Assembly (NCBI GenBank): GCA_023300065.1
Contig: JALZWJ010000210.1
Location: 1-7,689, forward strand
DNA length: 7,689 nucleotides
Reading direction: 5' to 3'
From: Akkermansiaceae bacterium
GTDB taxonomy: Bacteria > Verrucomicrobiota > Verrucomicrobiia > Verrucomicrobiales > Akkermansiaceae
In this document: piece by piece, positions 1 to 6,399 of the stretch
How the letters are laid out: the number at the start of each line of letters is the position of its first letter
Numbering within the stretch: position 1 is the first letter of the stretch
The notes under the pieces: generated by a model
Told to the model about the DNA's origin: nothing
Seen by the model: the letters and a program-made list of their open reading frames with translations, nothing else
Database searches by the model: none
Position numbers and translations under genes: made by a program

Positions 1-1
1 C

Positions 2-322
2 GTCAAAGCCATCGCCGTTCCCGGTTCACAGATCACCGCGATCCAATGTGAGCAGGAAGGAATTGATAAAATCTTCGAAGCAGCAGGATTCGAGTGGCGC
101 GCCGCTGGTTGCTCCATGTGCCTCGCCATGAACCCCGACAAACTCATCGGCGACCAAATCTGCGCCTCCTCCTCCAACCGGAACTTCAAAGGCCGCCAGG
201 GCTCCCCCATCGGACGCACCGTCCTCATGTCACCCGTCATGGTTGCCGCCGCCGCCGTCGAGGGCAGCATCGCAGATGCGCGCGAGACCTTCGCGGAGAC
301 CTTTCAATCGATCGTCGCCTAA
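2..322 (+). CDS. leuC: 3-isopropylmalate dehydratase large subunit, C-terminal part (LeuC), 5' truncated by window edge
   Basis: The last 106 residues of LeuC, the aconitase-family large subunit that with LeuD converts 2-isopropylmalate to 3-isopropylmalate in leucine biosynthesis in the cytoplasm. Visible landmarks are the [13 protein letters not shown] segment (about bases 110-150), whose two Cys are the C-terminal pair of [4Fe-4S] ligands in this family, and the [13 protein letters not shown] segment (about 170-205), the usual LeuC active-site stretch, followed by the [16 protein letters not shown] tail. It ends at TAA 320-322. The beginning lies outside the window. leuD follows 35 nt downstream, the usual leuCD order, so the two are very likely cotranscribed. 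No frameshift or missing residue is seen in the visible part. Confidence 0.96.
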   Translation, partial: VKAIAVPGSQITAIQCEQEGIDKIFEAAGFEWRAAGCSMCLAMNPDKLIGDQICASSSNRNFKGRQGSPIGRTVLMSPVMVAAAAVEGSIADARETFAETFQSIVA

Positions 323-357
323 CACAGAGAAAGACAAAGAATAACACTCACAGAACC

Positions 358-960
358 ATGGCCATCGCACCCATCACTCAAGTCACCGGAACCGCCGTTC
401 CCATCCCCGGCGCGGACATCGATACCGACCGCATCATCCCTGCACGCTTCATGAAGTGTGTCACCTTCGACGGACTCGGCGAGTTCGCCTTCTACGACGT
501 CCGCTTCGACCCCGTCACCAACGAGAAGACCGATCACCCGCTCAATGACGAGCGCTTCAAAAACGCCTCCATTCTCGTCGCGGGCATCAACTTCGGCTGC
601 GGCTCCTCCCGTGAGCACGCCCCCCAGTCACTCGCCAAGTATGGCTTCACCGCCATCATTGCAGAGTCCTTCGCTGAGATCTTTTACGGGAACTCTACCA
701 CGCTCGGCCTCCCCTGCGTGAGTTCCACGAAAGAGAACATCGACGCCTTGAAAGCCGCCTCCGCTGCCGATCCCACCCTGAAGATCAACATCGACCTTGA
801 GGCCATGACCGTCACCGCCGGCACGCTCTCCTTCGCCGTTGAAATGCCTGACTCCGCCCGTCACGCCCTCCTTTCAGGAAAATACGACCCCATCAAGGAA
901 CTCATCGACAACAACGATAAGATCGAGGCCACCGCCGCTTCGCTCTCTTACGTCAGGTAG
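358..960 (+). CDS. leuD: 3-isopropylmalate dehydratase small subunit (LeuD)
   Basis: A 200-residue protein of normal LeuD length, the swivel-domain small subunit of isopropylmalate isomerase. Diagnostic stretches are GADIDTDRIIPARFMK near residues 19-34, NFGCGSSREHAP in the middle and AESFAEIFYGNS just after it; the Gly-Cys-Gly-Ser-Ser-Arg-Glu-His motif contributes to the substrate site. The same frame stays open upstream to base 94, but that part overlaps leuC and is rich in Arg, His and Pro, so it is an out-of-frame shadow. The ATG at 358 gives MAIAPITQVTG, which fits the family N-terminus. No clear Shine-Dalgarno precedes it (the 20 nt upstream are A/C-rich). It is the last gene of the leu unit and is followed by a strong terminator. 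Confidence 0.96.
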   Translation: MAIAPITQVTGTAVPIPGADIDTDRIIPARFMKCVTFDGLGEFAFYDVRFDPVTNEKTDHPLNDERFKNASILVAGINFGCGSSREHAPQSLAKYGFTAIIAESFAEIFYGNSTTLGLPCVSSTKENIDALKAASAADPTLKINIDLEAMTVTAGTLSFAVEMPDSARHALLSGKYDPIKELIDNNDKIEATAASLSYVR

Positions 961-981
961 ATTTCAAATCTCCTTTTTCTC

Positions 982-1012
982 AAAAAGCCCGGCCTCGCGG
1001 TCGGGCTTTTTT
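982..1012 (+). terminator. Rho-independent terminator of leuCD
   Basis: A-tract plus GC-rich hairpin plus T-tract: AAAAAGCCCGGCC pairs with GGTCGGGCTTTTT around the loop TCGC (995-998), with one G-T pair and a run of six T at the end. It starts 21 nt after the leuD stop and cleanly separates leuCD from the metal transporter operon. The flanking A and T runs would also allow some termination on the opposite strand, but no - strand gene approaches it. Confidence 0.93.
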
Positions 1013-1045
1013 ATGCCCCTCCTCCACAGCTAAACGCACTCATCA

Positions 1046-1076
1046 AAACTTAGACTTTGACAACTCAAAGTTAGAC
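1046..1076. promoter_or_regulatory. Candidate operator of the metal transporter operon (inverted repeat plus direct repeat)
   Basis: A perfect inverted repeat ACTTTGA-CAAC-TCAAAGT lies at 1054-1071. Overlapping it is a 10-bp direct repeat, AAACTTAGAC at 1046-1055 and AAAGTTAGAC at 1067-1076 (9 of 10 matches), with a 21-bp period, about two helical turns. The palindrome contains the best -35 box of the operon. That arrangement suits repression by a dimeric metalloregulator (DtxR/MntR or Fur/Mur/Zur type). It does not match a consensus I can name with certainty, so the binding protein is left open. Confidence 0.6.
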
Positions 1077-1084
1077 CGTATTTT
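1057..1084 (+). promoter_or_regulatory. Predicted sigma-70-type promoter of the metal transporter operon
   Basis: A perfect -35 TTGACA (1057-1062), a 16-bp spacer and a -10-like TATTTT (1079-1084, four of six matches). It lies between the leuD terminator and the first transporter gene, where a promoter is required. The -10 ends only 5 nt before the ATG at 1090, so the expected transcription start falls at or next to the start codon, suggesting a leaderless or nearly leaderless mRNA. The weak -10 leaves other start sites possible. Confidence 0.5.
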
Positions 1085-1089
1085 GAGGC

Positions 1090-2034
1090 ATGAAGAAGTT
1101 ACTCCCCCTCCTTCCAGCCCTGTTCTTAGCAAGCTCTTGCACGAAGAAAGAAGAGATCACGACCGATGGCACCATCGTGACGACCATTGGCATGATCGCG
1201 GATGTCACCCGCGAAATCGCAGGCGATCAACAGGAAGTTATTAACCTGATCGGCGAAGGGGTCGATCCACATACTCATAAGCCACTGAAATCTGAAATGG
1301 ACCTGATTCAGAAGGCTGGCCTCGTCCTCTATAATGGGCACCTGCTTGAAGGGAAAATGGGCACTTTACTCGAAAGCCGAAAGGCGAACGAAAACCCCGT
1401 CTTTGCGGGGGCAGAGGGATTAAAAGACGTCTCTCTCATCGGCGACGAGCACCACCCTGATCCGCACCTCTGGATGGATGTCGCGATCTGGACCCAGGTC
1501 GCGGAGGCAATCAGTCAGCGTCTCGGCGAATTCGATCCAGCAAATCAGAGCGACTACGCAACCAGCTTTACCGAATACCGAAAGCAGCTCGGCGACCTCG
1601 ACACCTACGCAAAAACGGCGCTCGGCACCATCCCTCCTGATCACCGCGTATTGGTCACCGCACACGATGCCTTCTCATACTTCGGCCGCGCCTACGGCCT
1701 AGAGGTCCGTGGTATTCAAGGGATCTCCACCGACTCCGAAGCGGGGACAAAAGACATCAATGACCTGATCGACTACCTCGTCGAAAAGCAAATCCCCGCG
1801 ATTTTCGTGGAGTCATCCGTCCCCTACAAATCCGTGCAAGCCGTCATCGAGGGCGCGGCCCAACAAGGACACGTTGTTAAAAATGGCGGCGAGCTTTTCT
1901 CTGATGCGATGGGACCTACGGGCACCTACGAAGGGACCTATATCGGAATGATGGATCACAACATCACCACCATCACAAACGCCCTCGGCGGTGGCGTCTC
2001 TCAAGAGGGCTTCCAAGGCAAACTGAATCATTAA
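1090..2034 (+). CDS. Metal ABC transporter substrate-binding lipoprotein (TroA/MntA/PsaA-like, cluster A-I), probably Mn(II)-specific
   Basis: A 314-residue periplasmic metal receptor. Residues 1-17 form a lipoprotein signal peptide (MKK, hydrophobic core, then LASSC), so Cys17 should be lipidated and anchor the protein. The ZnuA/TroA fold ligands can be placed by motif: His61 in GVDPHTHKP, His126 in DPHLWMD, Glu241 in FVESSV and Asp272 in FSDAMG; the conserved AHDAFSYFG is at 191-199. A His-His-Glu-Asp set is that of the Mn receptors PsaA and MntC, whereas Zn receptors of the ZnuA type have His as third ligand and a His-rich loop, which is missing here. Fe(II) cannot be excluded. GAGG at 1085-1088 is only 1 nt from the ATG, too close for a normal ribosome binding site; the signal peptide begins sensibly at this start. 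First gene of the operon; the ATPase starts 1 nt after its stop. Confidence 0.93.
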   Translation: MKKLLPLLPALFLASSCTKKEEITTDGTIVTTIGMIADVTREIAGDQQEVINLIGEGVDPHTHKPLKSEMDLIQKAGLVLYNGHLLEGKMGTLLESRKANENPVFAGAEGLKDVSLIGDEHHPDPHLWMDVAIWTQVAEAISQRLGEFDPANQSDYATSFTEYRKQLGDLDTYAKTALGTIPPDHRVLVTAHDAFSYFGRAYGLEVRGIQGISTDSEAGTKDINDLIDYLVEKQIPAIFVESSVPYKSVQAVIEGAAQQGHVVKNGGELFSDAMGPTGTYEGTYIGMMDHNITTITNALGGGVSQEGFQGKLNH

Positions 2035-2035
2035 A

Positions 2036-2815
2036 ATGCGCCCAGAACACCCACCAGAATTCCCTCTTGCCGTTCACGATCTTACCGTCGCGTATCACCG
2101 CAAGCCCGTTCTCTGGGATGTTGACCTAAACATTCCGGAGGGTTCTCTTACGGGAATTGTGGGTCCGAATGGCGCGGGCAAATCCACCCTTCTCAAGGCC
2201 TGCCTCGACCTCATCCCAAAGACCTCGGGCGAGGCCCTCGTCTACGGAAAGAGCTACGAAGAACAGCGCGACCTCATCGCCTACGTCCCTCAGCGCGAGA
2301 GCGTGGATTGGGACTTCCCCATCAGTGCGCGCGATGTCGTAGCGATGGGCACCTACCGGAAAATCGGCTGGTTTAAGCGGGTCGGCGCAGCTCAGAAAAA
2401 ACAGGCGCTGGAGGCCTTAGAACAAGTCGGCATCGGCCACCTCGCGGACCGGCAAATCGCCCAACTTTCCGGCGGCCAACAGCAGCGCGTCTTCCTAGCC
2501 CGCGCTCTCGTACAAGATGCGCAAATCTACTTCATGGACGAGCCCTTCGCCGCAGTCGATGCCGCCACGGAGCAAGCGATCATCGAGCTGCTCCAAAGCC
2601 TCAACGCGCGTGGAAAAACAGTCCTCTGTGTCCACCACGACCTCGCCACCGTCTCGCGATATTTTGACCACCTCGTCCTCCTCAACATGCGCGTCGTAGC
2701 GAGCGGCCCGACGGCCGAGGCCTTCACCCGCGAGAACCTCCAGAAAACCTACGGAGGTAAACTCAACCTGCTCGACGACGTCGCCCAGGCCCTCAAAAAC
2801 GTCGGTCGCCACTAA
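2036..2815 (+). CDS. Metal ABC transporter ATP-binding protein (TroB/MntB/ZnuC-like)
   Basis: A 259-residue ABC ATPase, standard length for the Mn/Zn/Fe importers, which energises the two ABC-3 permeases encoded downstream from the cytoplasmic face. All nucleotide-site motifs are intact: Walker [10 protein letters not shown] (43-51), Q-loop Gln86 in YVPQRE, signature LSGGQQQRV (144-152), Walker B IYFMDEP (164-170) and H-loop His201 in VHHDL. The segment [15 protein letters not shown] (91-105) after the Q-loop is typical of the metal-importer ATPases. The ATG is one base after the previous stop, with no convincing Shine-Dalgarno, so translational coupling is likely. It is the only ATPase in the operon, so a homodimer should serve the permease pair. 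Confidence 0.95.
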   Translation: MRPEHPPEFPLAVHDLTVAYHRKPVLWDVDLNIPEGSLTGIVGPNGAGKSTLLKACLDLIPKTSGEALVYGKSYEEQRDLIAYVPQRESVDWDFPISARDVVAMGTYRKIGWFKRVGAAQKKQALEALEQVGIGHLADRQIAQLSGGQQQRVFLARALVQDAQIYFMDEPFAAVDAATEQAIIELLQSLNARGKTVLCVHHDLATVSRYFDHLVLLNMRVVASGPTAEAFTRENLQKTYGGKLNLLDDVAQALKNVGRH

Positions 2816-2819
2816 GCTC

Positions 2820-4139
2820 ATGGACTTGGACCTGCTACGCGAAACCCTCCTGCTCGAACGGCATAACACCCGTCTCGTCGTGATTGGAGTTTCGCTCCTT
2901 GGAGCCACCGCCGGGCTCATCGGCAGCTTCCTGCTCCTCAGAAAACAGTCCCTCCTTGGCGATGCGCTTTCACACGCCACCCTCCCCGGAATCGGCATCG
3001 CCTTCGCCGTCATGTCCGCAATGGGGCTGAGTGGGAAAAGCCTCCCCGGCCTCCTCATTGGCGCCACCGTCACCGGCCTCCTTGGCGTCCTCCTCGTCCT
3101 CGCGATCCGCCGCACCACTCGGCTAAAGGATGACGCTGCGATGGGCATCGTGCTCTCCGTGTTCTTCGGCCTCGGCGTCGCGATCCTGAACATGGTGCAA
3201 AAAATCCCGGGCCAAAGCACCGCCGGTCTGGACTCCTTCATTTATGGAAGCACCGCCTCTATGGTGTGGTCAGATTTCTACCTTATCATCGCCACGCTCA
3301 TCGTGACCATCGCTGTGACCTTCCTCATTTTAAAGGAACTCACCCTGCTCTGCTTCGACTCCAATTTTGCCTCCACCGAGGGCTGGCCCACCCTCCGGCT
3401 CGATGTCATCCTGATGAGCCTCGTCACCGCTGTCACGGTCGTCGGGCTGCAAGCGGTCGGGCTTATCCTCATCATCGCCTTTCTCATCACCCCGCCCACG
3501 GCAGCGCGCTTTTGGACCAATAATCTGAAACACATGCTCTGGCTCTCCACCATCATCGGCGGGGTCTCCGGTTACCTTGGCGCTTCCATTTCATCTCTCT
3601 ATAATAACCTCCCAGCGGGAGCGATCATTGTCATCAGCGCCGCCATTATCTTCCTGATCAGCATGCTCTTCGGCACCGCTCGGGGCGTCCTCCCCCGCTA
3701 CCGCCGACATCTTAAGTTACAGAAAAAAGTCGGCCGCCAACACCTCCTCCGCTCCACCTACGAGATCCTCGAAAACACTCAGGAGGAAGAGCCGCTTAAA
3801 AACCTCCCCATCCCGATGGGCCTCCTCAGGAAGCACCGCTACTGGTCCAAGGGCGAGCTCTCCAAACTCATCCGCCAAGCGCGCTCCGAGGACCACGTAG
3901 AGCGGCAACCATCCGGCGAGCTGCGCCTTTCCGAGTCCGGCTTTGGTGAAGCCTCCCGCATCACGCGGAACCACCGTCTCTGGGAAATGTATCTCATCAC
4001 CCACGCCGACATCGCCCCCAGCCATGTGGACCGTGACGCCGACATGGTAGAGCACCTCCTGGGTGCCGAGATCGTGCAGCAACTAGAGGCCGAGCTGGAA
4101 CTCGCCAAAGCCACTATCGAATCCCCCCACGCCATTTAA
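2820..4139 (+). CDS. ABC-3 family metal permease fused to a C-terminal DtxR/MntR-like domain
   Basis: A 439-residue protein, about 150 longer than a usual ABC-3 permease. Residues 1-290 are the permease: several hydrophobic helices, the family motif GDALSHATLPGIGIAF (47-62), DDAAMGIVLSVFFGLGV (104-120) and GLILIIAFLITPPTAARFW (214-232). After a basic linker (about 291-305), residues 306-430 resemble a DtxR-family repressor: a probable winged helix (WSKGELSKLIRQARSEDHVER, then a short wing and LSESG), and the metal-binding/dimerisation helix pair TRNHRLWEMYL and DRDADMVEHLLG. By alignment from memory with Bacillus subtilis MntR, His385, Asp408, Glu411 and His412 correspond to His77, Glu99, Glu102 and His103. 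The first-helix ligands Asp8 and Glu11 appear replaced (His and Arg in my alignment). The tail should be cytosolic and could sense Mn/Fe to gate transport or tether the protein to DNA; either role is inference. Starts 4 nt after the ATPase gene. Confidence 0.9.
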   Translation: MDLDLLRETLLLERHNTRLVVIGVSLLGATAGLIGSFLLLRKQSLLGDALSHATLPGIGIAFAVMSAMGLSGKSLPGLLIGATVTGLLGVLLVLAIRRTTRLKDDAAMGIVLSVFFGLGVAILNMVQKIPGQSTAGLDSFIYGSTASMVWSDFYLIIATLIVTIAVTFLILKELTLLCFDSNFASTEGWPTLRLDVILMSLVTAVTVVGLQAVGLILIIAFLITPPTAARFWTNNLKHMLWLSTIIGGVSGYLGASISSLYNNLPAGAIIVISAAIIFLISMLFGTARGVLPRYRRHLKLQKKVGRQHLLRSTYEILENTQEEEPLKNLPIPMGLLRKHRYWSKGELSKLIRQARSEDHVERQPSGELRLSESGFGEASRITRNHRLWEMYLITHADIAPSHVDRDADMVEHLLGAEIVQQLEAELELAKATIESPHAI

Positions 4140-4159
4140 CGAGAATCTCACCGGAAATC

Positions 4160-5116
4160 ATGACTTTAAAAACTCACCTCATCCTCACCGCCCTCCTCAC
4201 CTCACCTGCGATCGCACGAGGCTCAGGCGAAGTCGTGACGAGTCACCAAATCGACCATCTCCTCAACAATCCAGATAGGAGCATCAGCAGGACGAACCAA
4301 GATTTCATCGGGAACATCATGATTCCCGGTATCCCAACCAGCGCCAGCCAGACGGTTACGAATATCGTGACCGTTGGAAACCGCTCCGCATTCGACTCTC
4401 CCAGCAGCGATAAATCCCAATACAACCTCTTCAACCGCACCCCAGATCACCTCCTCCGCGACCTCTCCCCAGATCGCCCCGACGCGACAGAATCCCCTTT
4501 CACGGTCGATGCAGGACGCTACCAGATTGAGGCCTCCCTCTTCGACTACCGTCGCGACAGCGGTGCGGAAACCTTCACCTACGGGCAGATCAATCTGAAG
4601 GCGGGCCTCACGCATAACATCGACCTCCAAGCCGTCATCGATCTCCGCACCGAGGCCGCAGGCGATTGGACCACCTTCGGCGACCTCACTCTCCGCCTCA
4701 AATATAACATCTGGGGCAACGACGGGGGCGACACCGCCCTCGCCCTCATGCCCTACGTTACCGCTCCCACACGGAGCGCTGAATGGGAGGGCGGCATCAT
4801 CATCCCCTGGGCCACTCAGCTGACCGACGACGTGAGCTTGGGACTCCAGGGGCAGTTCGACATCGTCCACGATGGCGATGACTACGAGACGCAATTCCTA
4901 TTCACCGCCGTCATCGGCTACCCCATCATTGGCAACCTCGGCGGCTATACTGAATACATCGGGATCATCGCCGAGGACCGCTACGAATCCTACTACTCCG
5001 GCGGTCTCACTTACCAGATTGACGAAGACCTCATCCTAGATACCGGCGTGCAAATCGGCCTCAACTCGGACTCCGCCGACTTCGGTCTCTTCAGCGGATT
5101 TACGAAGCGTTTTTAG
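4160..5116 (+). CDS. Outer-membrane beta-barrel protein (MetA-pathway/'transporter' type), candidate metal channel
   Basis: A 318-residue exported protein. Residues 1-19 form a Sec signal peptide ending in SPAIA. Residues 20-100 are a polar Ser/Thr/Asn-rich stretch I do not recognise. The rest looks like a barrel: the motif LSPDRPDATESPFTVDAG (102-119), characteristic of proteins annotated as 'transporter' or 'putative MetA-pathway of phenol degradation' (Pfam PF13557), followed by alternating amphipathic strands such as YQIEASLFDYRR, INLKAGLTHNIDLQAVIDLR and GGLTYQIDEDLILDTGVQIGL, ending in Phe318, the usual outer-membrane protein C-terminal residue. It sits 20 nt after one permease gene and 3 nt before the other, so it belongs to the operon. 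I infer that it lets the metal cross the outer membrane, as MnoP does in Bradyrhizobium, an unrelated family. GGAA 4 nt before the ATG is a weak ribosome site. Confidence 0.82.
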   Translation: MTLKTHLILTALLTSPAIARGSGEVVTSHQIDHLLNNPDRSISRTNQDFIGNIMIPGIPTSASQTVTNIVTVGNRSAFDSPSSDKSQYNLFNRTPDHLLRDLSPDRPDATESPFTVDAGRYQIEASLFDYRRDSGAETFTYGQINLKAGLTHNIDLQAVIDLRTEAAGDWTTFGDLTLRLKYNIWGNDGGDTALALMPYVTAPTRSAEWEGGIIIPWATQLTDDVSLGLQGQFDIVHDGDDYETQFLFTAVIGYPIIGNLGGYTEYIGIIAEDRYESYYSGGLTYQIDEDLILDTGVQIGLNSDSADFGLFSGFTKRF

Positions 5117-5119
5117 CTC

Positions 5120-6046
5120 ATGAACTGGACCGTTAACGATCTCCACATCATCCTCGTAGGCACGCTCTGCGCGGTCGCTTGTGCCTTGCCCGGGACCTTT
5201 CTCCTGCTGCGACGGATGAGTATGATGGGAGATGCGATCAGCCATGCGGTCTTGCCTGGTCTCGCCCTTGCCTTCCTGATTTCAGGAACCCGGACCAGCT
5301 TCTGGATGTTCTTTGGCGCGGCGGTTGCGGGGGTGCTCACCGCGCTCTTCACGCAATGGATCACGCGCTTCGGGAAGGTGGAGCGCGGTGCTGCGATGGG
5401 CATTGTTTTCACGACCCTTTTTGCGGTCGGTCTGATCCTGATCAAACAGACGGCGGACCACGTCGACCTCGATGCGGGTTGCGTCCTTTACGGGGCCTTA
5501 GAATACACTCCGCTGAATCTCGTCACCCTCTTTGAGAATGACACCTTCATCGTGCAAGTGCCCAAGGCGGCGGTCGTGATCGGTGCGACTCTTCTCTTTA
5601 ACATCCTAATCCTCGGGCTCTTTTTTAAGGAATTCACGATGGCTTCCTTCGACCCCAGCTTGGCGCAGACTCAGGGGTTCCGCCCCATGCTCATGCACTA
5701 TCTCCTCATGACGATGGTGGCCGTTACGACCGTGGCGGCCTTTGAGGCGGTGGGGTCTATCATTGTGATTGCGATGCTCATCGTGCCGCCTGCGACGGCA
5801 TACCTACTCACCCGCCGGCTTTCCCTGCTCATTGCGTTCAGTATCGTGGTGGCGGTCCTCTCTGCCGTTCTGGGCCACCTTTCATCGCAAGCCCTCCCGT
5901 ATTTCCTCGGCCTCCCTGAAACGACGAGCTCGGGTATGATGGCTACCACCGCGGGCTGCCTCTTCCTCCTTGCATGGCTCTTTGGGCCAGAGGGATTGCT
6001 TAAGAAGAAATCGGGGAAGCTTGAGATGCCGGAGGAGCTTAGTTAG
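5120..6046 (+). CDS. Second ABC-3 family metal permease (TroD/MntD-like)
   Basis: A 308-residue integral inner-membrane permease. It has the same landmarks as the upstream permease: LLLRRMSMMGDAISHAVLPG (28-47), GAAMGIVFTTLFAVGLILI around residues 90-108, a FKEFTMASFDPSLAQTQG loop, and AVGSIIVIAMLIVPPATAYL in the later helices. It stops at a short charged tail (KKKSGKLEMPEELS) with no DtxR-like domain. Two different ABC-3 permeases in one operon indicate a heterodimeric pore, as in the Treponema TroC-TroD system. The gene starts 3 nt after the barrel-protein stop with no clear Shine-Dalgarno; TAG-CTC-ATG here resembles TAA-GCTC-ATG before the first permease. It is the last gene of the operon. 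No standard terminator follows; the imperfect palindrome beginning about 20 nt later may fill that role. Confidence 0.93.
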   Translation: MNWTVNDLHIILVGTLCAVACALPGTFLLLRRMSMMGDAISHAVLPGLALAFLISGTRTSFWMFFGAAVAGVLTALFTQWITRFGKVERGAAMGIVFTTLFAVGLILIKQTADHVDLDAGCVLYGALEYTPLNLVTLFENDTFIVQVPKAAVVIGATLLFNILILGLFFKEFTMASFDPSLAQTQGFRPMLMHYLLMTMVAVTTVAAFEAVGSIIVIAMLIVPPATAYLLTRRLSLLIAFSIVVAVLSAVLGHLSSQALPYFLGLPETTSSGMMATTAGCLFLLAWLFGPEGLLKKKSGKLEMPEELS

Positions 6047-6065
6047 GGGGCCTACCCGCAAAATA

Positions 6066-6165
6066 ACGGCAGAGGTGCAGAGGTCGGAGAGTCACGCAGA
6101 GGAAGAAAAGCAGCTGATTCTGTGATGCTCCGCGACTCTCCCCAGCCTCTGCGGCACTGCGGTGA
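6066..6165. repeat. Long imperfect inverted repeat built of GCAGAGG-type units
   Basis: The left arm carries GCAGAGG three times (6069-6075, 6077-6083, 6096-6102) and the right arm the complementary CCTCTGC (6146-6152). Matching segments include GGAGAGTC (6086-6093) with GACTCTCC (6134-6141) and GCAGAGG (6077-6083) with CCTCTGC (6146-6152), with mismatches and small bulges between them; the centre contains CAGCTG (6111-6116). It would form an extended hairpin in RNA. Sequences of this CTCTGCG/GCAGAGG type recur as dispersed intergenic repeats in several bacterial phyla. It begins 20 nt after the last operon gene and could end or stabilise that transcript. Confidence 0.65.
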
Positions 6166-6259
6166 AATCCCTCGACGCACTCTTAACCGGGCGCCATTCC
6201 TTTTAGATGGATGAATTTCTGTCCACCGTCACGATTTATGGTTGAGGCGGATGAAACCA

Positions 6260-6286
6260 CGGAATGCGCGGAAGACACGGAATACC
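6260..6286. repeat. Three-unit tandem repeat with exact 9-bp period (CGGAA core)
   Basis: Three consecutive 9-bp units, CGGAATGCG, CGGAAGACA and CGGAATACC, start at 6260, 6269 and 6278. They share the CGGAA core and differ in the last four bases. The preceding AAACCA makes it look like the CACGGAA-type interspersed repeat often seen between genes of PVC-group and some other bacteria; that link is from memory and not checked. No gene function is implied. Confidence 0.6.
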
Positions 6287-6343
6287 GTGAGTTGGGATTA
6301 CGGTGACGCGCTCTCTTTGAAGTCAGCGCGGTATTCACGGAGC

Positions 6344-6361
6344 GACACTTTGGAGAGTGTC
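6344..6361. repeat. Small inverted repeat GACACT/AGTGTC
   Basis: A perfect 6-bp inverted repeat, GACACT (6344-6349) and AGTGTC (6356-6361), with a 6-nt loop TTGGAG. There is no T-tract, so it is not a standard terminator. It may be the edge of a dispersed repeat; nothing else can be said. Confidence 0.35.
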
Positions 6362-6399
6362 CTTCCGGCCCCTCATCACAAAACGCTCTGCCCAGAAAT

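Noticed and set aside
94..357. Open frame extending LeuD upstream by 88 residues
   Set aside because: It overlaps leuC in another frame, its composition (Arg, His, Pro-rich) is unlike LeuD, and the ATG at 358 gives the expected N-terminus and length.
2495..3241. 248-codon open frame on the - strand across the ATPase and permease genes
   Set aside because: It is antisense to two well-supported genes, very rich in Arg, Ser and Pro, with no domain; a by-product of the C-rich third codon positions of the + strand genes.
4223..4894. 223-codon open frame on the - strand across the barrel-protein gene
   Set aside because: Antisense shadow with no motif, while the + strand frame has a signal peptide, a family motif and a C-terminal Phe.
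1090..6046. Zinc importer (ZnuABC) assignment
   Set aside because: The receptor lacks the His-rich loop and has Glu instead of His as third ligand, and the operon has two different permeases and a DtxR-like domain, all closer to Tro/Mnt systems. Zinc is not formally excluded.
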